NCBI RefSeq assembly: GCF_013401515.1 | Contig: NZ_CP058529.1 | Coordinates: 2,108,001 to 2,172,000 of the forward strand | Length of the DNA: 64,000 nt | From: Halorarum halophilum | GTDB taxonomy: Archaea; Halobacteriota; Halobacteria; Halobacteriales; Haloferacaceae | Reading direction: 5' to 3' | Part shown: piece after piece, positions 17,976-26,850 of the stretch | How the letters are laid out: each line of letters begins with the position of its first letter | Numbering within the stretch: the first letter of the stretch is position 1 | Notes under the pieces: model-generated | What the model was told of the DNA's origin: nothing | Database searches by the model: none | The model's input: the letters and a program-made list of their open reading frames with translations, nothing else | Program-made: the position numbers and the translations under genes

Positions 17976-18314
17976 ACCGGGGATAACGACCCCTTGTGAT
18001 AAATCGTTTTGGCCGCCCCCGCGCTGTCGTGAGCGTGTTCGACTCGTGCTCCCAGCGTGGGTCGGCCGCCGGGTCGTCGGCCCTACCCGTCCACCGACGA
18101 TTTCAAGGTGGCCGCGTCGATCGGCGCGGTCGACGAAACTGTGACACGACGACACCTCCGTCGGTCGGGCTCGAACCCCCGCGTCGTCTGCTGGAAAGCC
18201 CGTCCACATCGACAGTACGTTCGGCCAAAGGAATTCGACGCTCGACCTACCTGAGCGAACCGATTAGCTACGGCCTAGATAACGAAGGCGGCGGCGGTCG
18301 ACCGTGCAGTCGGT
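17976..18314. other. Intergenic region, no gene seen
   Basis: This 339-base gap lies between divergent genes (DUF5808 on minus, DUF4397 on plus). It carries no coherent ORF. A GGCTCGAACCCCC stretch near 18165 recalls a tRNA T-arm, but no cloverleaf can be built around it. Promoters of both flanking genes must lie here. Confidence 0.5.
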
Positions 18315-19190
18315 ATGGCACCAACGTTATCACCACAAGCGAAGCGGATCGTCGGCCTCGCGCTGACGGTCACACTGATCGGAAGCGTCGTCCTCGGGGG
18401 CGCGGCCCTCGCGGTATCGAACACGGCGGCTCAGGAGGAGCAGGGAGACGCGACCGTTCGCATCGTCCACGCGTCGCCTGACGCCCCCGCGGTCGACGTG
18501 TACGTCGACGACGAGCAGATCGCCTCCGGCGTCGAGTTCGGCACCGTGACCGACTACATGTCCGTCTCGCAGGGGATGCACAACGTCACGGTCACCGCCG
18601 CAGGTGACTCCGAGGACGTCCTCTTCGAGAGCCAGGTCGACGTCGATGCGAGCGGGACCTACACCGTCGCCGCCTCCGGCGAGGTGAGCGAGGACGCCGA
18701 GACGTCGTTCGAACCGGTCGTCTTCACTGACGACGCGTCCCAGCCCGCCGACGACGAGGCGGCCGTCCGACTAGCCCACCTCTCGCCCGACGCCCCGGCC
18801 GTCGACGTGACGGTCGAGGAGACGGGCGACGTGCTCTTCGACAACGTGACCTTCCGGAACGCGACGGAGTACCAGACCGTTCCGGCCGGCGACTACACGC
18901 TCGAGGTCCGGGCGGCAACCGAGTCGAACGACGGTGACGTCGTCGCCACGTTCGACGTCTCGCCCGAGGGCGGCACCGCCTACACCGCGTTCGCCGTCGG
19001 GTACCTCGACGCCGAGGACGACGAGGAGGGGTTCGACCTCGTCGTCGCGGAGGACCAGGTGAGCGAGGAGGAGACCGCCACCGGGACGGAACTGCCGACC
19101 GAGATGGGGACCGAGACCGAGATGGGGACCGTGACGGAGACGGAAGAGGAGACGGAGACGGAGACCGAGACGGAAACGCCCGCGGAGTAA
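18315..19190 (+). CDS. Secreted DUF4397 domain protein with two repeats
   Basis: A 291-aa exported protein. A signal sequence (~residues 10-40, ending near NTAAQ) is followed by two DUF4397 repeats, each opening with the family motif: VRIVHASPDAPAVDVYVDD near residue 48 and VRLAHLSPDAPAVDVTVEE near 153. The C-terminus is a low-complexity Glu/Thr tail of repeated ET units. Many haloarchaeal relatives carry a PGF-CTERM tail after such a linker; here the protein stops inside the linker (ending ETPAE), so it may be released rather than anchored. Function is unknown. Confidence 0.8.
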   Translation: MAPTLSPQAKRIVGLALTVTLIGSVVLGGAALAVSNTAAQEEQGDATVRIVHASPDAPAVDVYVDDEQIASGVEFGTVTDYMSVSQGMHNVTVTAAGDSEDVLFESQVDVDASGTYTVAASGEVSEDAETSFEPVVFTDDASQPADDEAAVRLAHLSPDAPAVDVTVEETGDVLFDNVTFRNATEYQTVPAGDYTLEVRAATESNDGDVVATFDVSPEGGTAYTAFAVGYLDAEDDEEGFDLVVAEDQVSEEETATGTELPTEMGTETEMGTVTETEEETETETETETPAE

Positions 19191-19326
19191 GGGCGTCCCC
19201 TCTCGAACTCCGGCAGAGAGCGCCGACCACTGGCGGCCCGGCACCGGACGCATCCGGCTTCGAGCCGCCGACACCCGTTCTTTCGAACACCGAGGCGTCG
19301 TAGCCTCGCCTCCGCCACGCGTTCGT

Positions 19327-21147
19327 TCAGACCCGAGCGTCTCGGGCGGAGGACGGTCCGGAACCGCCCGACTCCTCGCCGGGGTCGTACAGCCAGATCA
19401 TGTTGTGCTCGTGGTCGGAGGTGTCCTCGCCGACGACGACGCGGCCGTCCGCGAGGACGACGAGGTTGTCGGGGTTGGCGATGGCGTTCTCCGGGTCGAC
19501 CGACGGGGCGCTCCCCAGCAGGTTGGTCCCGAGGAAGCCGAACTGCCCATCCTCCTCGTCCTCGCGTCGCGGGTCGAGCGCGCAGTCGGCACAGACGCTG
19601 CTGTCCGCGTTCGGCGACGCGTCGTACGGACAGCCGCCGCAGATGTTCGCGTCCGGCCCGCCCGTGAGGACCGGTTCGAGGCGGGTCACGTCGTAGTCCG
19701 ATTCCAGGGGCATTCGGTATACCGCACCGTACTCGTTGCCCGCGAGCTGGACGTCGCCCTCGCCGTCGGCCATCGTCGCGTCCACCTTCGACATCGAGAC
19801 GTACAGGGAGTCGCCGGGCCGGGCGTCCGGGGCGGCGTTGATCCCCTCCATCTTGCGGAACTCGGTCGTCGCCCCGACCGCCTCCGCCGCCCGCATCGTC
19901 TCCAGGAACGCGACCCGGTCGTCCGCCGCGTCGCCGTTCGCCCACGCCTCGATCTCGTCGTCTGTGACGTAGCTCGTCCCCCCGTCCTCGTAGTCGTCGT
20001 AGCCGATGCCGTCGTACTCGGCGATCCACGCCTCGATCCCCGCGTCGGTGCCGTGGGCGAGTTCGAGCCACTCGATGTCGAAGCCGACCGTCGCGACCTC
20101 GTCGCCCTCGTCCTGGGTGTGTTTCGCCGCGTAGAGCGTCCCCGCCGACAGGTCGCCCGGCTCGTCGGCGACGAACTTGTAGAACGACTTCGCTGAGCCG
20201 TCGTCGGTCAGGTACGCCGTCCGCTCGTCGGGCATCACGGCGGCCGTCTCGTGTGCGAACCGCCCCATCGCGAACCGCTTCTCCGGCGCCGGCGTCGCGG
20301 ATTCGGGTTCCGCGATCTCGACCATGTAGCCGTAGCGGTACGGGTTCGGGTGTCGGCCGAGGTACGCCGCGAGGTTCGCCACCTCGTCGCCGTCCTCGTC
20401 GTCCCCGCGGTCCCAGTCGGGGTCGTTCCAGCGATCGGTCATCGCGGCCGAGAAGTTCTCCTCGGCGGACAGCGGCGTGTTCCACGGGGTGACCGAGCCG
20501 AAACAGTTCCCCCACGTCCCCTCAACCGGGCGGAAGTCGACGTTCGTGCTCCCGAGCACCGACCACGACCCGTCGGCCCCCCGCCGGAGATGGAGCCGGC
20601 TCACCATCCCCGGCCGGGACTCCCAGTTGGTGAACAGGTAGCCCTCGTCCGGAGCCGCGGAGGAGGGGACGAACCCGTTGAAGTCCGGGAGGTTCGCGTC
20701 GGACAGCGCCTCGCCGTCGGGCGAGTACGGGACGCCGAGTTCGGCGTCGTCGTCGGTCGGGTCGCCGCCGTTCGCCAGCACGCGGTAGCTCCCGGCGGCC
20801 GTCCGGACCTCCTCCCCTTCCCCGTCCTCGGGCACCTGGACGCTCGGGGCGTCGCTCGGCAGGTCCGCGAGCGAGACGCCCTCGACCGCCCCGACGCCCC
20901 CGTGATCGAACGGCTCCGGGTTGTCCGCGTCCGGGTGCTGGACGTTGAAGAACAGTTCCCCGGCGGGCGAGACGCAGAGGCCCGTTATCTCCGCGCCCGG
21001 CACGGTGGTGGCGAGCCTGGTCAGCGTCGGCCCGGCGTCCGCCGCCCCCTCGTCGTCCCCCTCCTGTACCCCCGACAGCGTGGCCCAGTCCGCGCTCGTC
21101 GCGAGCGCGAGCAGTTCCAGCGTCCCCCGTCTCGTGACGTCGAACAT
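19327..21147 (-). CDS. PhoX-like DUF839 protein (putative alkaline phosphatase)
   Basis: A 606-aa protein of the PhoX/DUF839 beta-propeller family, whose characterised members are Ca2+/Fe-dependent alkaline phosphatases outside the cell. The N-terminus MFDVTRRGTLELLALATS resembles a weak Tat signal (RR at 6-7). Family features include FTNWESRPGMVSRL, a GTWGNCFGSVTPWNTPLS segment that contains the family Cys, and the late GDANICGGCPYDASPN-like region (here GPDANICGGCP) with clustered cysteines. ATG 21147 places the RR near the start; longer upstream starts lengthen the lead without improving it. Its enzymatic identity is inferred. Confidence 0.78.
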   Translation of the reverse strand: MFDVTRRGTLELLALATSADWATLSGVQEGDDEGAADAGPTLTRLATTVPGAEITGLCVSPAGELFFNVQHPDADNPEPFDHGGVGAVEGVSLADLPSDAPSVQVPEDGEGEEVRTAAGSYRVLANGGDPTDDDAELGVPYSPDGEALSDANLPDFNGFVPSSAAPDEGYLFTNWESRPGMVSRLHLRRGADGSWSVLGSTNVDFRPVEGTWGNCFGSVTPWNTPLSAEENFSAAMTDRWNDPDWDRGDDEDGDEVANLAAYLGRHPNPYRYGYMVEIAEPESATPAPEKRFAMGRFAHETAAVMPDERTAYLTDDGSAKSFYKFVADEPGDLSAGTLYAAKHTQDEGDEVATVGFDIEWLELAHGTDAGIEAWIAEYDGIGYDDYEDGGTSYVTDDEIEAWANGDAADDRVAFLETMRAAEAVGATTEFRKMEGINAAPDARPGDSLYVSMSKVDATMADGEGDVQLAGNEYGAVYRMPLESDYDVTRLEPVLTGGPDANICGGCPYDASPNADSSVCADCALDPRREDEEDGQFGFLGTNLLGSAPSVDPENAIANPDNLVVLADGRVVVGEDTSDHEHNMIWLYDPGEESGGSGPSSARDARV

Positions 21148-21400
21148 CGTCGGAGGGTTCGGTAGGACGAACGTAATCGTAGTTACCAGTCGCCGATGCC
21201 GGTTTCGAGGCGGTCGTGTGGCGGGGACCAACCGACGGGAACCAGGACGAATGGGTCGCGTACCGGTACCTATCCGGTCGGAGTATCCCGGTGAGAGGAA
21301 CCGATACTCGACCAGGAACGGCCTACGTCCGCCCCGAAGGGAGGGGGTGGCTTCCGGAGCGCGCAGGGGGAGCCGAGTCCGCAGGTCGATCGGGTTCCAC

Positions 21401-21408
21401 CTTTATCG
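21401..21408 (+). promoter_or_regulatory. TATA box of the SHOCT membrane protein gene
   Basis: CTTTATCG in GC-rich context lies ~40 bases before the ATG at 21445. Initiation about 25 bases downstream would leave a short leader containing the GGAGG at 21431-21435, consistent with the chosen start. Confidence 0.5.
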
Positions 21409-21444
21409 TCCGGCGTGGCGAACTTCCGATGGAGGATTCAGACG

Positions 21445-21801
21445 ATGGCGAACTACGAGACAGGTGAGTCGATCGTTCGGATCGTGCTCGTCGTGCTCGC
21501 GGTGCTGCTCCTCGCCCCCCTCCTGCTGATGGCCGTCGCGATGCCGATGATGGGGATGATGGGCTGGGGGTGGGGTGGGTTACCCGGCGGACTCTCCCCG
21601 CTCTGGGGCGTTGGGATGTTGCTCCTCTGGCTGGTCGTGCTGCTGGGGGTCGGCGTCGCACTCTACCGCGCGTTCGCCAGTCGTGGCGGGACGGGGCGCC
21701 CCGATCCCGCCCTCGAGGAGCTCCGGACGGCGTACGCCAGGGGTGATCTGACCGACGAGGAGTACGAGGAGCGCCGGGCGACGCTTCGGTCGGAGGAGTG
21801 A
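21445..21801 (+). CDS. SHOCT domain membrane protein
   Basis: A 118-aa protein with two hydrophobic helices (about residues 12-30 and 50-75). Between them is a Met/Trp/Gly-rich loop (MPMMGMMGWGWGG). A C-terminal SHOCT motif follows, with the characteristic LEELRTAYARGDLTDEEYEERRATL. Met-rich loops are often seen in copper-related membrane proteins, and the next gene is His-rich, so a metal link is possible but inferred. The ATG at 21445 follows GGAGG; the GTG at 21415 would add ten residues. Confidence 0.75.
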   Translation: MANYETGESIVRIVLVVLAVLLLAPLLLMAVAMPMMGMMGWGWGGLPGGLSPLWGVGMLLLWLVVLLGVGVALYRAFASRGGTGRPDPALEELRTAYARGDLTDEEYEERRATLRSEE

Positions 21802-21904
21802 CCTCCGGTCCATCCCGTCCCCCGGTCACACCGTCGGAATCGGCCGCACAGGTGAGCGACACCCGCCGGGGAATCGGTAAGTCGCCCGCGACCGAACGCT
21901 GCCC

Positions 21905-22687
21905 ATGGCGGGACACGACGATCACGGCGAACACGGAGCACACTCCCCCGACGCACCCCGCGGGTACGGTCCCGAGGGTCACGCCGCGCTCGGCGGGCTC
22001 GCCCTCGCAGCGAACGGACTCCGGTTCGAGCCCGCGGAGACGCGGTTCGAGCCGGGGGAGCCGACCGACTGGTCGTTCCGACTCGTCGACGCCGGGGGCG
22101 AGGCGGTCGCCGAGTACGAGACGATACACGGCGAATCGAGCCATTTGATCGTCGTCCGGCGCGACCTGAGCCGGTTCCAGCACCTCCACCCCTCGCTGGA
22201 GACCGACGGCACCTGGACCGTTCCGGGCCTCACGCTGCCGGACCCCGGCGTCTACCGTGCGTTCGTGGACGTCGTCGTCGACGGCACGCCGACCACGCTG
22301 GGGTTCGACCTCTTCGCGTCGGGATCGGACGACGTCGAACCCCGTCCGACGGCGACGCGGCGGGCGACCGCGGACGGGTACGACGTCACGCTCCTCGCCG
22401 AGGACGTCTCCGCGGCCGAACGCACCCAGTTGCTGTTCGACGTCCGTCGGGACGGCGAACTCGTCGCGGACCTTGCGGAGTACCTGGGCGCGCTCGGGCA
22501 CCTCGTCGCGCTCCGGGAGGGCGACCTCGCCTACCTCCACGTCCACCCCGAGACGACCGATCCGGGGAGCGGTCGCGTCGAGTTCGGCGCGATCTTCCCG
22601 ACCCCTGGGCGGCACCGGCTGTTCCTCCAGACGAAGCCGGACGGGAACCTGGTGACGACGGCGTTCGACGTCCGGGTCGACGAGTGA
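21905..22687 (+). CDS. His-rich protein of unknown function, possibly metal-related
   Basis: A 260-aa soluble protein with no signal peptide. The N-terminus is His-rich (MAGHDDHGEHGAHSPDAP). The body consists of two beta-rich halves with conserved-looking HLIVVRRDLSRFQHLHPSL (near residue 80) and LGALGHLVALREGDLAYLHVHP (near residue 195). I have seen this HLHP/HVHP pattern in proteins beside copper or heavy-metal genes in actinobacteria and haloarchaea, but no domain name is certain. It follows the SHOCT gene by ~100 bases and converges on the pst genes. Confidence 0.65.
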   Translation: MAGHDDHGEHGAHSPDAPRGYGPEGHAALGGLALAANGLRFEPAETRFEPGEPTDWSFRLVDAGGEAVAEYETIHGESSHLIVVRRDLSRFQHLHPSLETDGTWTVPGLTLPDPGVYRAFVDVVVDGTPTTLGFDLFASGSDDVEPRPTATRRATADGYDVTLLAEDVSAAERTQLLFDVRRDGELVADLAEYLGALGHLVALREGDLAYLHVHPETTDPGSGRVEFGAIFPTPGRHRLFLQTKPDGNLVTTAFDVRVDE

Positions 22688-22718
22688 CCGCCCGCCGACC
22701 GGAACGCGCGGTGTGCTG

Positions 22719-22760
22719 ACCTCCGGCCCGGGCGACCTCGAAGTCCGCAAGGCCGGAGGT
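22719..22760. terminator. Inverted repeat between convergent His-rich gene and pstA
   Basis: ACCTCCGGC at 22719-22727 is the exact reverse complement of GCCGGAGGT at 22752-22760, with a 24-base loop. It lies between the two convergent stops and could act as a bidirectional terminator. It also lies inside the short frame that begins at the pstA stop. Confidence 0.4.
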
Positions 22761-22774
22761 GTTCTCCGACACGG

Positions 22775-24496
22775 TCATCGCCCCCGCTGGTACCTGTTCC
22801 GGACGAGGATCGCCGTCCCGTTCATCACGAGCAGGACCACGAGCAGCGTGACGACGCCGGCCGCCAGCACGCCGAAGCGGAAGTCCGCGTCGAACTCCGA
22901 GGACCACGCGAAGATCTGGCGCGGCATCGCGCTGAACTTGTCGAAGAAGCCGTCGGGCGCGAGCCGCACGCTCGAGGCCGCGCCGATCATCAACAGCGGC
23001 GCCGTCTCGCCGATGGCGCGACCGAGCGCCAGGATCGTCCCGGTCAGGATGCCGGGGAGCGCCCGCGGGAGCACGACGTTCCGGGTGGTCTGCCACCGCG
23101 TGGCGCCCATCCCGTAGGAGGCGCGACACTGCGAGTCGGGGACGGCGCGGATCGACTCCTGTGCCGAGATGATGATGATCGGGAGGACAAGCAGGCCGAC
23201 CGTGAGCCCGCCGACGACGACGATGCCGGACTGCAGGTCCATCCCCTTGATGAACAGCGCGAGTCCGAGCAGCCCGTACACGACGGACGGAACGCCGGCG
23301 AGGTTGCCGATGTTGATCTCGATGAGGTCGACCAGCCTGCCGGCAATCCCGCCGTCGGGCGCGTACTCCTCCAGATACACCGCCGCGGCGACCCCGACCG
23401 GGAACGCCGAGACGACGATGACGACGAGCATCATGACCGAGCCGACGAGCGGCGGGTAGATCCCGGCCCGTTCGGGGTCCCGCGAGGTCGGGCTTGTGAG
23501 GAAGCCCCAGTCGAGCCAGGCCTCGGGGCCGGCGAACCCGAGGGCTCCCACGAGAGTCGTCCCGAGCAGGCCGCCCGCGACGAGCACGACCGGGAAGGCG
23601 AGGCCGCTGGTCCCCTCGCGGCGCCTGAGGACGCCCTCCAGGTAGGTGCCCGTCGGGATCACCGTGACCGAGGCGAGGACGACCCAGTTCTCCGCGTTCA
23701 GCCCGACGAGGGGGGCGAGGAAGACGCCAGCGGAGACCACGACGACCGACGCGGCGATCGTCTCCCACACGCCGCGGTCGTCCTCGCGCCGGTGTGCGAC
23801 GATCCGGCCGAACAGGAACGCGGTGGGAACGGTCACCGACGCGACGAGGAGCACCCAGCCGACCGGACGGATCGGCAGCGCGCCGAACAGTTCGGGGACG
23901 CTCGACAGGAGTTCCGGCGTCGAGAACGCGACGGTGAACAGTTCCGTCCCGGTCAGCGGGGTTCGGGCCGTCCAGTCGACTGCGACCGCGGGGACGCCGA
24001 CGACGGCGAGGAGCGGCGCGAGGAGCGTCACTGCGAGTCTCTCGACGGCCGCGTCCGGCCTGAGACGACGGTGAGCCAGGACGACCGCCGCAGCGAGAAG
24101 GAGGACGAGCAGGGTCCCGAACCACTGGACCGGGGTCACGATCTCGACGAAGAGGACGACGAGCCCGCCCCCGACGAGCAGCCCGACCACCGGGATCCCG
24201 GTCGCAGCCAGCGCTACCTCCCCGGCAGCCGGGTCCCGGAGGTAGTAGTAGCCCACGAGCGCGAGCGTCGGGACGACGAGGACACCGAGGAACACCAGGT
24301 ACCAGCCGGCGTCGGCGGTGAGCGGTCGCAGGGCGTCGTTGAACACGTACGCCAGCAGGAACGTGACGGTGACGATGCCGAAGGCGGTCGCCCCGAACGT
24401 CACCGCCTCGAAGACCCGACCGCGGAGGCGGCTCACCGCGTGCTCCCCCGTGAGCGGGTTCCGGTCCGAGGACCGCGAGGACGTCTCGTCGCTCAT
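22775..24496 (-). CDS. pstA: Phosphate ABC transporter permease PstA (long form)
   Basis: A 573-aa membrane subunit of the Pst phosphate importer. The C-terminal ~290 residues are the standard PstA domain, including the permease-ATPase contact motif (MGATRWQTTRNVVLPRALPG, then GRAIGETAPLL). The N-terminal ~270 residues add about eight hydrophobic helices of unclear function, an extension seen in other haloarchaeal PstA proteins. Its ATGA start overlaps a short upstream ORF, and its TGA stop overlaps a further ATG (CGATGACC), as if another gene followed. The expected pstB is not there. Confidence 0.9.
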   Translation of the reverse strand: MSDETSSRSSDRNPLTGEHAVSRLRGRVFEAVTFGATAFGIVTVTFLLAYVFNDALRPLTADAGWYLVFLGVLVVPTLALVGYYYLRDPAAGEVALAATGIPVVGLLVGGGLVVLFVEIVTPVQWFGTLLVLLLAAAVVLAHRRLRPDAAVERLAVTLLAPLLAVVGVPAVAVDWTARTPLTGTELFTVAFSTPELLSSVPELFGALPIRPVGWVLLVASVTVPTAFLFGRIVAHRREDDRGVWETIAASVVVVSAGVFLAPLVGLNAENWVVLASVTVIPTGTYLEGVLRRREGTSGLAFPVVLVAGGLLGTTLVGALGFAGPEAWLDWGFLTSPTSRDPERAGIYPPLVGSVMMLVVIVVSAFPVGVAAAVYLEEYAPDGGIAGRLVDLIEINIGNLAGVPSVVYGLLGLALFIKGMDLQSGIVVVGGLTVGLLVLPIIIISAQESIRAVPDSQCRASYGMGATRWQTTRNVVLPRALPGILTGTILALGRAIGETAPLLMIGAASSVRLAPDGFFDKFSAMPRQIFAWSSEFDADFRFGVLAAGVVTLLVVLLVMNGTAILVRNRYQRGR

Positions 24497-24612
24497 CGGC
24501 CGGACCCCTCACTCGTCGACGTGCCGGTCGTCGCGTCGCCGACGGCCGATACGCCGTCGCCGATCGGTGGCGTGCCGTCGCCGGTCGGCGCCGGGTCGTC
24601 GAGGTCGGTCAT
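24493..24612 (-). CDS. Possible 39-aa ORF between pstC and pstA
   Basis: This ORF (starting MTDLDDPAPTGDGT) fills the gap between pstC and pstA, and its TGA overlaps the pstA ATG. It is rich in Gly, Thr, Asp and Pro with no hydrophobic segment. It may be a spacer frame that couples translation rather than a functional protein. Confidence 0.25.
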   Translation of the reverse strand: MTDLDDPAPTGDGTPPIGDGVSAVGDATTGTSTSEGSGR

Positions 24613-24626
24613 CGGCGGAGAGAGCG

Positions 24627-25562
24627 TCACTGGTACTCCTCCCGGTACCGCGAGGCGATCGCGTTGCTCAGGTAGTTCATCAGGAAGGTAATCGCGAACA
24701 GCGTCAGTCCGAGCGCGAACATGCTCTTGTACGTCGGCGACGCCGCGGAGACGTCGCTGGTGACGGCCTGCACCATCGCCGAGGTCATCGTCTGGCCCGA
24801 CTCGGAGAGGCTCCCGAGCGGATCGGCGAGATCGAACATCCGGGGCCGCAGCCCCATCGCCATGACGACGATCATCGTCTCGCCGATCGCCCGCGAGAGC
24901 GCGAGGATGAACGAGGCGAAGATGCCCGAGAGGGCCGCCGGCACAACCACGCCGGTCGAGACCTCGTACTTCGTCGCACCGAGGGCGTACCCACCCTCCC
25001 GCAGCGAGTCGGGCACCGCGCTCATGGCGTCCTCGCTCAGGCTCGACACCATCGGGACGATCATGATGCCGACCATGATCGACGCGCTCAACACGTTGAA
25101 CGTCCCGAGTTCGAGCCCGAGCGTGCGGAGGAACGGCGTCAGGTAGACGAGCGCGAGGTAGCCGTACACGACCGTCGGGATGCCGGCGAGGATCTCCAGG
25201 CCGGGCTTCAGTACCGACCGGGCGCGGCCGCTCGCGTACTCGCTGAGGTAGATGGCCGCGCCCACGCCGACCGGAACGGCGACGAGCGCCGCGACGGCGG
25301 TCACGAGCAGCGTGCCCGTCACGAGCGGGAGCACGCCGAACTGGTCACGGGCCGTCACCCACTCGGTCCCCGTGAAGAACTCGACGGGGCCGACCATGCC
25401 GAAGAACTGCACGGCGTCGACGGCCAGCGCCAGGACGATGCTCGCGGTCACGATCACCGACAGCGAGGCGCTCAGGAACAGCAACCAGTGGTACAGCCGC
25501 TCCCGGGTCGCGCGGCGTCGTCGCCCGCCGGAGAGTTGCAGCCGATGTGAATCGTTGCTCAT
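24627..25562 (-). CDS. pstC: Phosphate ABC transporter permease PstC
   Basis: A 311-aa permease subunit with six hydrophobic helices and the cytoplasmic-loop motif LGATKYEVSTGVVVPAALSG followed by SRAIGETMIVV. It pairs with PstA to form the channel of the high-affinity phosphate importer. It follows pstS by ~45 bases in the same direction, and the order pstS-pstC-pstA is the usual one. Length and helix content are normal for PstC. Confidence 0.93.
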   Translation of the reverse strand: MSNDSHRLQLSGGRRRRATRERLYHWLLFLSASLSVIVTASIVLALAVDAVQFFGMVGPVEFFTGTEWVTARDQFGVLPLVTGTLLVTAVAALVAVPVGVGAAIYLSEYASGRARSVLKPGLEILAGIPTVVYGYLALVYLTPFLRTLGLELGTFNVLSASIMVGIMIVPMVSSLSEDAMSAVPDSLREGGYALGATKYEVSTGVVVPAALSGIFASFILALSRAIGETMIVVMAMGLRPRMFDLADPLGSLSESGQTMTSAMVQAVTSDVSAASPTYKSMFALGLTLFAITFLMNYLSNAIASRYREEYQ

Positions 25563-25608
25563 CGAAGTGAGTCGAGTTCGGGAGACAAGTTCGGGCGGTT
25601 TCGCCCGA

Positions 25609-26658
25609 CTAGTTCCCCGCGACGTCGTCGAGCTTGCTAAGGTTCTCGTCGCGGAGTTCCGTGCTGGAGGGGACGTACCCGATCTCGGAGACCATGTCCG
25701 TCTCGGCGCGCTCCAGGTAGAACGAGAGGAACTCGTACACGGTCTCGCGCCGGATGGCGCTCTCGCTGGGGTAGATGAACAGCGGCCGGGCCATCGGGTA
25801 GGAGCCGTCCTTCGCGTTCGCGAGGCTCGGCTCGGAGGGCCCGTCGCCCTTCTCCTTCTCGATCTCGACCGCTTTGACCGCGTCGGAGTTCTCCTTGTAG
25901 TACGCGAAGCCGAAGTAGCCCATCGCGTACTGGGAGTCCTGGATCCCCTGGACGATGAGGTTGTCCTCCTCGGTGGGCTCGTGCTGGGCGGTGTGGTCGT
26001 ACTCCTCGCCGACGACGTTCGCGTTGAACCAGTCGTACGTGCCGGAGGTGGAGGCCGGGCCGAACAGTTCGAACTCCTCGTCGGGCCAGTCGTCGCGGAC
26101 GTCCGACCACTTCTGCGCGCCGTCGGCGCGCCAGATCCGGGACAGCTCGTCGAACGTCATGCTGTCGACCCAGTCGGCGTCGTTGTTGACAGCCACCGTG
26201 AGCGCGTCGCCGGCGATGCGGAACTCGACCGGTTCGACGTCGTTGCTCCGGCAATGCTCGACCTCCCCGTCCTTGATCGGCCGGGACGCGCCGTTGATGT
26301 CGGAGTTGCCCGGACAGAAGTGGTTCTCGAACCCGCCGCCGCTCCCCGTCGAGTCCACCGTGACGTTCACCTCGGGGTGGTCCTCCATGAACCGCTCCGC
26401 CATCGCGTCCGAGACCGGGAAGACGGTACTGCTGCCGGTGATCACGACCTGGCCGGAGAGCCCGTCTCCCCCGCCGTTGCCGCCGTTCGACCCCCCGTTA
26501 TCTCCGTTGCCGCCGTTGCCACCATTACCGCCGTTGCCGTCGGAATCGCCGCTTCCCGTGGTACAGCCAGCGAGGGCCGTGACCCCCGCGGCCCCGGAGG
26601 CGAGGAGGAAGTTCCGTCGCGATGCAAGGTCGGACGCGTCCGATCGGTCGTCTACCAT
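25609..26658 (-). CDS. pstS: Phosphate-binding lipoprotein PstS
   Basis: A 349-aa extracellular solute receptor. A Tat signal (R14-R15-N-F-L) leads to a lipobox ALAGC with C32 as the lipidated residue. A Gly/Asn-rich linker of about 30 residues tethers the domain to the membrane. Phosphate-site motifs include TGSSTVFPVSDA near the start of the domain, DSTGSGGGFENHFCPG and GPASTSGTYDWF. It captures phosphate for PstC/PstA. ATG 26658 gives the Tat motif its normal position; the upstream in-frame start is not needed. A clear TATA box lies upstream. Confidence 0.93.
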   Translation of the reverse strand: MVDDRSDASDLASRRNFLLASGAAGVTALAGCTTGSGDSDGNGGNGGNGGNGDNGGSNGGNGGGDGLSGQVVITGSSTVFPVSDAMAERFMEDHPEVNVTVDSTGSGGGFENHFCPGNSDINGASRPIKDGEVEHCRSNDVEPVEFRIAGDALTVAVNNDADWVDSMTFDELSRIWRADGAQKWSDVRDDWPDEEFELFGPASTSGTYDWFNANVVGEEYDHTAQHEPTEEDNLIVQGIQDSQYAMGYFGFAYYKENSDAVKAVEIEKEKGDGPSEPSLANAKDGSYPMARPLFIYPSESAIRRETVYEFLSFYLERAETDMVSEIGYVPSSTELRDENLSKLDDVAGN

Positions 26659-26691
26659 CGGGTGACACGTCCCGGCGTAATAGTAAACTCG

Positions 26692-26700
26692 TTTATAATA
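26692..26700 (-). promoter_or_regulatory. pstS: TATA box of the pst operon
   Basis: On the minus strand the sequence reads TATTATAAA and lies ~35-42 bases before the pstS ATG. It is the strongest A/T-rich block in the interval, so a short leader of about 10-15 bases is expected. Confidence 0.6.
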
Positions 26701-26746
26701 GTGGTATCGGGAGGTAGAGGGGAGCACTGCTCACAACAGCTACATC

Positions 26747-26759
26747 CCTACCGGGTAGG
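26747..26759. promoter_or_regulatory. Palindromic candidate operator upstream of pstS
   Basis: CCTACC-G-GGTAGG is a perfect 13-base palindrome about 50 bases upstream of the pst TATA box. A second short palindrome, GAGCA-C-TGCTC, lies at 26722-26732. Either could bind a phosphate-responsive regulator; this is inference from position. Confidence 0.35.
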
Positions 26760-26850
26760 AGAGCTACAGAGGCGTCCCGAAATGTCGATACAGGGATAGT
26801 ATCCTGCGCGCGGCGTATCGAAAGGGACGGATGGGAGCCGGGACGGCGGG

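Noticed and set aside
18160-18180. tRNA T-arm-like GGCTCGAACCCCC
   Set aside because: No acceptor, D or anticodon arms can be placed around it.
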